Shown piece after piece: positions 8,670 through 15,945 of a stretch of 64,000 nucleotides of DNA. The notes below the pieces were generated by a model. That model was not told where the DNA came from. It was given only the letters and a program-made list of their open reading frames with translations, and made no database searches. Source of the stretch: Terriglobia bacterium (GTDB taxonomy: Bacteria > Acidobacteriota > Terriglobia > JAJPHL01); NCBI GenBank assembly GCA_021325275.1, contig JAJPHL010000028.1:1-64000 (forward strand). The letters run 5' to 3'. Position numbers and translations under genes: made by a program. Numbering within the stretch: the first letter of the stretch is position 1; the number at the start of each line of letters is the position of its first letter.

Positions 8670-10214
8670 ATGACAGCAATTCCTAACTCGATAGCTCCGG
8701 TGAACGTTCCCGTGAACAATCCAGCACACGGGTTAAGAGGGATTGCGTCGTCAGCGGGCAGCGGCGCGCATACGAACGCGCCGTCAGCCAGTTTCTTGCA
8801 CGTCATCGCACATTTTCATAAAGCCGCGCCAACGGCGGGAGCGTCGCAAAACGCTGCTGCCCCCGCGGCCACCGGAACGAACGCCTCGGGATCGGACAAG
8901 GGCGACGCGAAGAACGCCAAGGCTCCGGCGCCGAACGCGCAGGATGCCACGGCGAACGCGCAAACAACAGCTCCTGTCCAGCCGCAACCGCAACCCCCCG
9001 TGCAGTTGCCGGCAAGCCTCGCGCCTGCTCCCCCCAAGCAAGGCGCGGATTCCAACGGCGATCAAGGCACGAGCGATTCCGATTCGAGCAAGCAAGATAA
9101 TTCGCAGCAGAGTACAGTCGATACGACGGCTCCCGCCGCGCCGTCACAAACCAGTTCCCCCCAAGTTGTAATTCCCGCGATTGTGCCTGTGGCCGCGCCC
9201 CCAGCGGCCACGACGCAAGCGCCCGCCGCGACCGCTGCCCCTGCGCCGCGCGTCGCCCGCGTTATGCAAAACACACCGGCCGCGAGCACTACGATGACGC
9301 CGGTGAAGAAAGCACCCGGCAAGGAATCAGCCGAACCCGTCGATTTGCCCACAGACATTCCCCCCTCGACGGCCCCGGCGCAAGCTTCGCCCGACGCGAA
9401 GTCCGGTTCGCGAGACGACAACGCGCCGTCGCAGGAGACTTTCACATTGAAACCTGCGACCGCGCCGACCGCGCCGGCGGCCAACGCCGGCGACAACCCA
9501 GCGCTACCGGTCGCACCGGTGACGCCCAGCGTCAACGCGATTCCACACGTATCGGCGAATCAAACAACGAATCCCCCCATCGATTTCACCGCCGCGACCG
9601 CGCAACCGCAAGTTTCCGCGCCGCAATCCACCGCGACGCTTCAGCAAAATTTCCAGCAAGCGTTTCCCGTGACCACAACGGCGCCCGAGACACCGCGAGT
9701 GATGCAGAGCTCCACCAACACTCCGGTTCAGGCCGCCGCCACACCGGAATCCACGGCGACGCCGATGATCGAGAATGCGCGATTCATCCAAACGCCGGAT
9801 CGCTCGGAAATGCACGTCGGCATCAAGACCGATGGTCTTGGAACTGTCGACGTTCACGCCGTCATGCGCACCGACGCCGGCGGCACCGCGTCGGTGGGCG
9901 CGAGCATCACGGTACAGAGTCATGAAGCGCAAGCGGCACTCGCGAAGGAATTGCCCGCGCTGCAAGGACACCTGGAGCAGCACAACGTTCACGTCGGAGA
10001 AATCTCCGTGATCCCGGAATCGCTCTCGGCGGGCAGCGGAATGATGCAAGATCAGCACGCGCAACAGCAACAACAACCGCAATCGTATTCGCGACAGACG
10101 CAAAGCAACGCGTACTTGGCGGATTCATCCGCCAATTCCGCCAGCAATGCCGCGCCGGAAACATCCGCGCCCGTCTGGACCGTCGCGGATGGACGTTTGA
10201 GCGTCATGGCATAA
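8670..10214 (+). CDS. fliK: Flagellar hook-length control protein FliK
   Basis: About 514 aa. Roughly the first 370 residues are low-complexity Ala/Pro/Thr/Gln/Ser, as expected for the disordered ruler part. The C-terminal domain (about 385-470) matches the Flg_hook fold: SEMHVGIKTDGLGTVDVHAV, then AALAKELPALQGHLEQHNVHV. It measures the hook and switches export specificity by acting on FlhB. The open frame begins at 8577, but the sigma-54 promoter at 8639-8654 supports ATG 8670. No Shine-Dalgarno is visible, so the exact start stays uncertain. A Q-rich stretch lies near the end. Confidence 0.85.
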   Translation: MTAIPNSIAPVNVPVNNPAHGLRGIASSAGSGAHTNAPSASFLHVIAHFHKAAPTAGASQNAAAPAATGTNASGSDKGDAKNAKAPAPNAQDATANAQTTAPVQPQPQPPVQLPASLAPAPPKQGADSNGDQGTSDSDSSKQDNSQQSTVDTTAPAAPSQTSSPQVVIPAIVPVAAPPAATTQAPAATAAPAPRVARVMQNTPAASTTMTPVKKAPGKESAEPVDLPTDIPPSTAPAQASPDAKSGSRDDNAPSQETFTLKPATAPTAPAANAGDNPALPVAPVTPSVNAIPHVSANQTTNPPIDFTAATAQPQVSAPQSTATLQQNFQQAFPVTTTAPETPRVMQSSTNTPVQAAATPESTATPMIENARFIQTPDRSEMHVGIKTDGLGTVDVHAVMRTDAGGTASVGASITVQSHEAQAALAKELPALQGHLEQHNVHVGEISVIPESLSAGSGMMQDQHAQQQQQPQSYSRQTQSNAYLADSSANSASNAAPETSAPVWTVADGRLSVMA

Positions 10215-10225
10215 GGAGAAAATTT

Positions 10226-10543
10226 ATGGTCATCCCCCCCATCACAGCGAACACATCGTCGAGCAGCACGACGCCGCCGGCGAACTCGACTTCAACCACG
10301 AGCAACAATCTGCTGAGTCCCACCGACTTCATGACGCTGCTCGTCTCCCAGCTTAAGAATCAGGACCCGACGCAGCCAATGGATCCGAATCAATTCATGG
10401 ATCAGCTCGTCGGCTTCAATTCGCTCGAAACGCAGCTGGGCATGAAGCAGGATCTCGACTCGCTGGTGACGAGCTTGAATTCGGGCACGGGCAACACCGG
10501 CTCCAACAATTCGACCAACAACAGCACAACAGGCTTGCCGTAA
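10226..10543 (+). CDS. flgD: Short flagellar hook-cap protein FlgD
   Basis: 105 aa containing only the conserved N-terminal FlgD segment (LSPTDFMTLLVSQLKNQDPT, QPMDPNQFMDQLVGFNSLET). Typical FlgD has about 220 aa with a tudor/FnIII-like C-terminal part. Here the protein ends in a Gly/Asn/Thr-rich tail with no room for that part and no frameshift scar. An AAGGAG lies just before the ATG. Upstream is fliK and downstream is flgE, the standard hook-assembly trio. Confidence 0.9.
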   Translation: MVIPPITANTSSSSTTPPANSTSTTSNNLLSPTDFMTLLVSQLKNQDPTQPMDPNQFMDQLVGFNSLETQLGMKQDLDSLVTSLNSGTGNTGSNNSTNNSTTGLP

Positions 10544-10597
10544 GAGCCTGCAGGAAATGGACAGGCCAAGATGCCGGTCCCACTAAGGAGAAAATAA

Positions 10598-11830
10598 ATG
10601 TCGCTTTCCACTTCACTGTCCGGATTGAGCGCTGCTTCGCAGGAGCTCTCGGTCATCGGCAACAACCTGGCCAACCTGAACACGGTGGCTTTCAAGGATC
10701 AGACCACGAACTTTTCGGATCTGTTCTACCAAACGCTCGGTTCCACCGGCTCGGGCAATCCCATCCAGGTCGGCGTGGGCGTCAAAGTCGGCTCGATTTC
10801 CTCCGAGATGACGCAGGGCAGCCTGCAAACCACGGGTGTCCCGAGCGACGTGGCGTTGCAAGGCAACGGATACTTCGTGCTGCAAGGCGCTAACGGTCCG
10901 GAGTACACGCGCGCCGGCAATTTCACGGTGAATTCCTCGGGCCAACTGACGGCCACCGACGGCTCGCTCGTACTCGGCTATCCCGCGGCAAACGGCGTTG
11001 TGAACACCAACGCGGCGCCGGCCGGCATCACGGTTTCCGGCGGAACGATCAGCCCGCCCAGCGCCACGAGCAACGTTCAGCTCGCGATGAACTTGAACTC
11101 CTCGACGGCCACCAACGGCAGCTACACCACGTCGATCCAGGTGTACGATTCGCTCGGCAACGCGCACACGTTGACGTACAACTTCACGAATCAAGGCAAC
11201 AATTCGTGGAATTATTCGGTCACGATTCCCGCCAGTGACGTGGGACAAACCGGCAACCCCGTGCAAGTGACCAAAGGTACCCTGACGTTCGACGGCAATG
11301 GCAACCTCAAGACGCCCGCCGCCAACGTCACGGCGATCAACATCGCAAGCTTTGCCGACGGCGCGTCGGCCATGAACTTCAACTGGAATCTGTACTCGAA
11401 CGGCGCGTCGGTTGTGACGCAGGTCGCGGCGGCTTCCGCCACTTCAGCCACCAGCCAAGATGGATATGCGAGCGGCGCGCTGAACAGCTTCAGCGTGCTG
11501 TCCAACGGTACGATCGAAGGATTGTTCTCGAACGGCCAGAGCCAGGCGCTCGGACAAATCGCCGTCGCCGATTTCGCGAACGACCAGGGATTGCAGCGCG
11601 GCGGCACGGGCAACTACGTGGCGACGCTGTCCTCGGGCGCGGCCAACGTCGGTGTGGCAGGCACGGCGGGACGCGGCACGATCGCCGGTGGTTCGCTCGA
11701 ATTGTCGAACGTGGACATCGCCACCGAGTTTTCCAACTTGATCCTGGCCGAGCGCGGATACGACGCGGACGCCAAGGCGATCACCACGGATCAGCAGATC
11801 GGTCAGCAAACGCTCCAGATGCTCCAGTAA
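10598..11830 (+). CDS. flgE: Flagellar hook protein FlgE
   Basis: 410 aa. The N-terminal rod/hook motif LSVIGNNLANLNTVAFKDQT (about 19-38) and the C-terminal coiled segment ELSNVDIATEFSNLILAERG followed by ITTDQQIGQQTLQML define FlgE. The central variable domain (about 140-340) is Ser/Thr/Asn/Gly-rich, as in hook proteins. ACTAAGGAG precedes the start. An intrinsic-terminator-like hairpin follows at 11873-11948. Confidence 0.95.
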   Translation: MSLSTSLSGLSAASQELSVIGNNLANLNTVAFKDQTTNFSDLFYQTLGSTGSGNPIQVGVGVKVGSISSEMTQGSLQTTGVPSDVALQGNGYFVLQGANGPEYTRAGNFTVNSSGQLTATDGSLVLGYPAANGVVNTNAAPAGITVSGGTISPPSATSNVQLAMNLNSSTATNGSYTTSIQVYDSLGNAHTLTYNFTNQGNNSWNYSVTIPASDVGQTGNPVQVTKGTLTFDGNGNLKTPAANVTAINIASFADGASAMNFNWNLYSNGASVVTQVAAASATSATSQDGYASGALNSFSVLSNGTIEGLFSNGQSQALGQIAVADFANDQGLQRGGTGNYVATLSSGAANVGVAGTAGRGTIAGGSLELSNVDIATEFSNLILAERGYDADAKAITTDQQIGQQTLQMLQ

Positions 11831-11872
11831 ATCTGAGTAAGTTCTAAGGTTTCAGGCCCGAGTTCCGAGGTT

Positions 11873-11948
11873 CGAGGCCCGAGTCGGAGGCGCCCTACGT
11901 GACGCCGCCACTCGGGCCTCGGGCCTCGGCCCTCGGGTCTCTTTTTTA
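11873..11948 (+). terminator. Hairpin plus T-run after flgE
   Basis: CGAGGCCCGAGT at 11873-11884 pairs perfectly with ACTCGGGCCTCG at 11910-11921. Further CTCGGGCCT-type units (11916-11940) give alternative pairings. The block ends in CTTTTTTATT at 11941-11950. It sits between flgE and the fliL promoter and would separate the two transcription units. The repeated GAGGCCCGAG wording looks like an intergenic repeat that was reused as a terminator. Confidence 0.6.
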
Positions 11949-11969
11949 TTAGAACCTGCCAAACGCCCG

Positions 11970-11985
11970 CGGCACTCCAGTTGCA
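11970..11985 (+). promoter_or_regulatory. Sigma-54 promoter of the fliL operon
   Basis: CGGCAC at 11970-11975, five bases, TTGCA at 11981-11985. GG and GC have the exact -24/-12 spacing and only the first base differs from TGGCAC. The start of transcription would be near 11996, three bases before the fliL ATG at 11999. Confidence 0.75.
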
Positions 11986-11998
11986 TTCCTATGGGCGT

Positions 11999-12532
11999 AT
12001 GTCGGACACCAACACAAAAACCGCTGAAGTTAAGAAAAAATCTAACCCGATCGTTCTGATCCTGATCGTCGCCGTGCTGGGTGGCGGCGGGTTTGGGGCG
12101 TGGAAGTTCCTCTGGCACCCCGCCACATCCGCCGAAGCCAAGGAAAACGGGAAGGAAAATAGCAAGTCCTCGGACGACGGGGCGGATCGCAAGAAATCCA
12201 AGAAGAAACAAGTAAAGTCGGTGGTGCACCTCGAGAGCTTCGTGGTGAACCTCACCGGCGAAGGCGAAACCGGATACCTGCGCGTGGGCATCGATCTTGG
12301 CACCGGCACCGAAGAGAGTTCCGGCGAAGGCGAGAAGAAGAAAAACGACGGCGCCACGGCGATGATCCGCGACACCGTGCTGACCGTTCTGGGAAAAACA
12401 AAATCCGCCGAGCTACTCTTGCCCGAGGGCAAGGAAAAACTGAAGAAGGATCTTGTCGAAGCGCTCGACGAGCGTGTGCCGGATCTCGGCGTACTGGAGA
12501 TCTATTTCACTGAATTCATCGTGCAGAGGTAA
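11999..12532 (+). CDS. fliL: Flagellar basal-body-associated protein FliL
   Basis: 177 aa. A short lysine-rich N-terminus, one membrane helix (about 18-37, PIVLILIVAVLGGGGFGAWK), a charged linker, then the periplasmic FliL domain with LESFVVNLTGEGETGYLRVG and the C-terminal DERVPDLGVLEIYFTEFIVQ. FliL surrounds the stator units and supports torque. ATG 11999 is fixed by the sigma-54 promoter at 11970-11985 and the position of the membrane helix. It heads the operon that runs to 21632. Confidence 0.88.
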   Translation: MSDTNTKTAEVKKKSNPIVLILIVAVLGGGGFGAWKFLWHPATSAEAKENGKENSKSSDDGADRKKSKKKQVKSVVHLESFVVNLTGEGETGYLRVGIDLGTGTEESSGEGEKKKNDGATAMIRDTVLTVLGKTKSAELLLPEGKEKLKKDLVEALDERVPDLGVLEIYFTEFIVQR

Positions 12533-12537
12533 CTACC

Positions 12538-12834
12538 ATGCCCGAGACCACTCTCAACCCGACGATCGTGCAAGCCGTTCGCCCCCCAATGCCCGGCGCG
12601 GAGAGCGAAATTTGGGCCGAATGCGTATGGCTTCCCGTCCGCTTCAGCGTGGAGCTGAACGTTCCGCAATTCACCATCGGCGATTTGCTGCGGTTACAGC
12701 CGAACAATCTGCTCGACGCGCAATGGAAACAGAGCGCCGACGTGCCGTTGCGCATCAACGGATTACTCTTCGGATACGCGGAGTTCGAACTGCTGGGTGA
12801 AAAAGCGGCGGTTCGCGTCACGGAGTTGCTATGA
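12538..12834 (+). CDS. fliN: Flagellar switch protein FliN (short form)
   Basis: 98 aa, essentially one SpoA domain: LPVRFSVELNVPQFTIGDLL, then LRLQPNNLLDAQWKQSADVP and the closing GYAEFELLGEKAAVRVTELL. FliN forms the base of the C ring and docks FliH at the export gate. The position before fliOPQR matches the E. coli order fliL-M-N-O-P-Q-R with fliM moved downstream (18879). A second FliN-type protein is encoded at 19885. Confidence 0.82.
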   Translation: MPETTLNPTIVQAVRPPMPGAESEIWAECVWLPVRFSVELNVPQFTIGDLLRLQPNNLLDAQWKQSADVPLRINGLLFGYAEFELLGEKAAVRVTELL

Positions 12835-13085
12835 CCGCGCCCGCACCTCTTTCGGTACGCGCCGCCGCATTGTGGTCGAGCGTGAAGAATGGCGTGAACG
12901 CGCGACTCAAAGCCGCGGCGTCGCGACAGAAGTCGCTGGTGTTGCGCGAATCGCTGAGTCTCGGTGAGCGCCGCTACGTCGCGATCGTCGAATGCGACGG
13001 CCGGCGGTATCTGGTCGGTGGCGGCCGCGATTCGGTTCAGTTGATCGCCGATTTTGATCCTCGAAGCGTGGAGGGCCGCCCGTAA
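12831..13085 (+). CDS. fliO: FliO-like flagellar biosynthesis protein without membrane helix
   Basis: 84 aa. The conserved cytoplasmic FliO core is present: LRESLSLGERRYVAIVECDG, RRYLVGGGRDSVQLIADF. FliO normally has an N-terminal membrane helix and helps assemble the FliP ring. The first 35 residues here are basic and amphipathic, with no hydrophobic run long enough to cross a membrane. It overlaps fliN by four bases and shares TAATG with fliP. The assignment is by core motif and position. Confidence 0.75.
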   Translation: MTAPAPLSVRAAALWSSVKNGVNARLKAAASRQKSLVLRESLSLGERRYVAIVECDGRRYLVGGGRDSVQLIADFDPRSVEGRP

Positions 13086-13762
13086 TGTTGTTCTTATTCG
13101 CCACCGTGCCCGCGGGCCTGCCCAGTTCCCTCACCGTGAAGGGCGACAACATCTGGACCATCGTGGTCTTGATGCTGGTGCTCACGATGTTGCCGATCGT
13201 GCTGTGCATGACGCCGTTTGTCCGCCTGCTGGTGGTGTTTCACTTCCTGCGTCAGGCGCTCGGCACGCAGAGCACGCCGTCGAACCAAACGCTGATCGGC
13301 TTAGCGTTGTTTCTCACGTTTTTCATCATGCAGCCGGCGCTGGTGACCGTTCAGCAAAACGCCGTCGAGCCGCTGCAAGCCGGCAAAATCGACGTCTGGA
13401 AAGCGCTCGACCAAGCGCAACCCCCGCTGCGCGACTTCATGTTGAAGTACGCGCGCGAAAAAGATCTGGCGCTCTTCGTGGAGGTGTCGAAGACACCGCG
13501 CCCGCGCACGCCTCAGGACTTGCCGTTGCGCGTGGTCGCACCCGCGTATCTATTGAGCGAGTTGAAGGCCGGTTTTCAAATCGGCGCCGTTCTGTTTCTT
13601 CCCTTTCTCGTGATTGACATGGTGGTCGCTTCGATCACCACATCCATGGGCATGATGCAGCTTCCGCCCGTGGTGATTTCCACTCCGCTGAAGATTCTGC
13701 TGTTCGTGCTCGTCGACGGTTGGAATTTGGTCATCGGATCGCTGCTCAAGAGTTTCCAGTAG
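13085..13762 (+). CDS. fliP: Flagellar export gate protein FliP
   Basis: 225 aa with four hydrophobic segments. Family motifs: LTMLPIVLCMTPFVRLLVVF, FHFLRQALGTQSTPSNQTLI, YLLSELKAGFQIGAVLFLPF and the SITTSMGMMQLPPVVISTPL block. FliP builds the core of the type III export gate with FliQ and FliR. The start codon overlaps the fliO stop (TAATG). The cleavable leader known in some FliP proteins is reduced to a short hydrophobic N-terminus. Confidence 0.96.
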   Translation: MLFLFATVPAGLPSSLTVKGDNIWTIVVLMLVLTMLPIVLCMTPFVRLLVVFHFLRQALGTQSTPSNQTLIGLALFLTFFIMQPALVTVQQNAVEPLQAGKIDVWKALDQAQPPLRDFMLKYAREKDLALFVEVSKTPRPRTPQDLPLRVVAPAYLLSELKAGFQIGAVLFLPFLVIDMVVASITTSMGMMQLPPVVISTPLKILLFVLVDGWNLVIGSLLKSFQ

Positions 13763-13778
13763 GTAACCAATCAACGCC

Positions 13779-14048
13779 ATGTCTACCGATATCGCCGTCG
13801 ACCTCGCCCGTCACACGTTGCAAGCAGCTCTGTGGTGCGCGGCTCCCCTGCTGATCGCCGCCACCGTCACGGGGCTCACGATCAGCATCGTGCAAACGCT
13901 CACTTCGATTCAGGATCACACCATCACCACCGTTCCACGACTCGCGGTGATGGCCATCGCCGGCATGCTGCTACTGCCGTGGATGATGCGGCGTCTGGAA
14001 GAATTCACGATCCACTTGTTTTCGGATTTCCACCCCTACATTCGATAA
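13779..14048 (+). CDS. fliQ: Flagellar export gate protein FliQ
   Basis: 89 aa with two membrane helices, the standard FliQ size. Motifs: AAPLLIAATVTGLTISIVQT, LTSIQDHTITTVPRLAVMAI. It surrounds the FliP/FliR core of the export gate. It lies 16 bases after fliP and six before fliR. Confidence 0.95.
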   Translation: MSTDIAVDLARHTLQAALWCAAPLLIAATVTGLTISIVQTLTSIQDHTITTVPRLAVMAIAGMLLLPWMMRRLEEFTIHLFSDFHPYIR

Positions 14049-14054
14049 AAGGAC

Positions 14055-14831
14055 ATGACCGCTGACCTCAATCTCGCGGGATACTTTGCACCGGCCTTGT
14101 GCGTCGGCGCGCGCGTTTCCGGATGGCTGACCTTTACGCCGTTCCTGGGGCACGCCGCGCTGCCCCCGCCGGTGAAAGCGATTCTCACTCTGGGATTGAC
14201 GATTCTTCTCTACCCTGTGGTCGGCGCGAGCGCCGGCGCGACGATCCCGCCCGGCACCTACCCGGGACCTCTCGTGATTGTCGGCGAACTCGCCGTGGGA
14301 ATGATCATGGGCCTTTGCGTACAGCTTGTGTTCGAAGGAATCGAGCTCGGCGGCACAATCATCGGCACCCAGCTTGGCTTTTCGATGGCCAACCTGATCG
14401 ATCCAATGAGTCAAGTGGAGACCACGGTGGTCGCGGTGTTCCATCAAACGATTGCGTTACTGATGTTCCTTCAGATGGACGTGCATCACACTTTAGTGCA
14501 AGCGCTGGCGCGCAGCTATCGCTATCTTCCGGCCGGGACCGCTTTCACTCTGAAAACGCCGGCGCCGCAACTCTTGCACGCCGCTGCGGGAATGTGGCTG
14601 GTGGCACTGGAGATCGCCGCGCCCGTGATGCTGGCCACGATGCTCACCGACGTGACTCTCGCGTTCGTCAGCCGGACGTCCCCGCAGCTTGTTGTGATGC
14701 TGATGGCATTTTCCATAAAAGCGCTCTTAGGATTCACCGTTCTCGGCGCGACTGTCGTGTTCTGGCCGTGGATGCTCGAGCGCCACTTTCTCTCTGCGTT
14801 CAGTTTGGCCGAACGAATGCTTCTGAAGTAG
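14055..14831 (+). CDS. fliR: Flagellar export gate protein FliR
   Basis: 258 aa and about six hydrophobic segments. Typical FliR stretches are SGWLTFTPFLGHAALPPPVK, ELAVGMIMGLCVQLVFEGIE and GTQLGFSMANLIDPMSQVET. FliR completes the FliPQR pore. The order fliP-Q-R-flhB-flhA is the canonical export-gate order. Confidence 0.95.
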   Translation: MTADLNLAGYFAPALCVGARVSGWLTFTPFLGHAALPPPVKAILTLGLTILLYPVVGASAGATIPPGTYPGPLVIVGELAVGMIMGLCVQLVFEGIELGGTIIGTQLGFSMANLIDPMSQVETTVVAVFHQTIALLMFLQMDVHHTLVQALARSYRYLPAGTAFTLKTPAPQLLHAAAGMWLVALEIAAPVMLATMLTDVTLAFVSRTSPQLVVMLMAFSIKALLGFTVLGATVVFWPWMLERHFLSAFSLAERMLLK

Positions 14832-14850
14832 CCGGGAGCGCGTAACATTA

Positions 14851-15945
14851 ATGGCCAGTGAGAATAAGAGTGAGAAAGGAACAGCACTACGCCGGCAAAA
14901 GGCGCAGGAACAAGGTCAAGTACCGCGCAGCCGCGAACTTTCGTCGGCCGTCACGCTGTTTGTCGTCACTATCGCGATCAGCGCAATCGCGGCGAGTTGG
15001 CTCGGTCCCTGGCAGCGATTCTTCAATCTTGCTCTTGAAGCCGGACAGCCCGGCACCGATCTCTCGTATCCCATCCTCGTAAAAACCGGCGCCATCGTCT
15101 CGCTCGGCGTCGCACCGATCGCGTTACTGGCCTTCGTCATTTCCACCGGAATGTTTTTGGCGCAAGGCGGACTGGTTTTTGCGCCGCAAGCGCTGGGATT
15201 CAAACCGGAGCGCTTGAATCCCGTCAACAATCTCAAGCGGATTTTCTCACTGCGGGGCATGGTGCCGCTGGTGCGCTCGCTGATTCCGGCCGGATACATT
15301 TTGTGGCTGGCGTTTTCGATGCTGCGCCGCGACTGGCCGGCGATCCTGCATGGATCGCAGCTCAACACCTCTGCGTTCCTGCATCAACTGATGGGCGTCG
15401 CCTTCGAAATCGCGTGGAAATCGTGCCTGGTGATGCTGATTTGGTCGGGCGTCGACTACGCCGTCCAGCAGCACGACTTCGAACAGTCGCTGAAGATGAG
15501 CAAGCAAGAAGTGAAAGAAGAAATGAAGGACACGCTGGGCAATCCCACGATCAAAGGACGCGTTCGCAGCATGCAGCGCCAGATGCGCCGCAAGTTCATG
15601 CTGGCCGCCGTGAAGAAAGCGACGGTGGTGATCACCAACCCCACGCACTACGCGATCGCGCTTGAATATCGCGAAGACATGGACGCGCCCACGGTGATCG
15701 CCAAGGGACGCAACCTGATCGCCGAGCAGATCAAGAAAGTCGCGCGCTGGGAGGGAATCCCGATGGTGGAGAACCGGCCGCTCGCGCAATCCCTTTACAA
15801 GACCGTGGAAGTGGGCCAGTCGATTCCGCCGCAGTTGTATACCGCGGTTGCGGAAATCCTGGCGTTCATCTATCGCGCGCAAGCCATGGCCGCGGCTGCT
15901 GCCGCCGCGCGCGCCGCCAATAATCGCAACGGAGGACGTCGTTAA
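14851..15945 (+). CDS. flhB: Flagellar export switch protein FlhB
   Basis: 364 aa. An N-terminal basic segment (EKGTALRRQKAQEQGQVPRS), four membrane helices, and a cytoplasmic domain with the autocleavage motif NPTHYAIALEY, where cleavage between N and P allows the switch from hook to filament export under FliK. MSKQEVKEEMKDTLGNPTIK precedes it. The tail is alanine-rich. TAATG joins it to flhA. Confidence 0.96.
   Translation: MASENKSEKGTALRRQKAQEQGQVPRSRELSSAVTLFVVTIAISAIAASWLGPWQRFFNLALEAGQPGTDLSYPILVKTGAIVSLGVAPIALLAFVISTGMFLAQGGLVFAPQALGFKPERLNPVNNLKRIFSLRGMVPLVRSLIPAGYILWLAFSMLRRDWPAILHGSQLNTSAFLHQLMGVAFEIAWKSCLVMLIWSGVDYAVQQHDFEQSLKMSKQEVKEEMKDTLGNPTIKGRVRSMQRQMRRKFMLAAVKKATVVITNPTHYAIALEYREDMDAPTVIAKGRNLIAEQIKKVARWEGIPMVENRPLAQSLYKTVEVGQSIPPQLYTAVAEILAFIYRAQAMAAAAAAARAANNRNGGRR

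Noticed and set aside
10543-10598. A GG...GC pair before flgE as a sigma-54 promoter
   Set aside because: The spacing between GG and GC is two bases too long and a good ribosome-binding site fits read-through from flgD.
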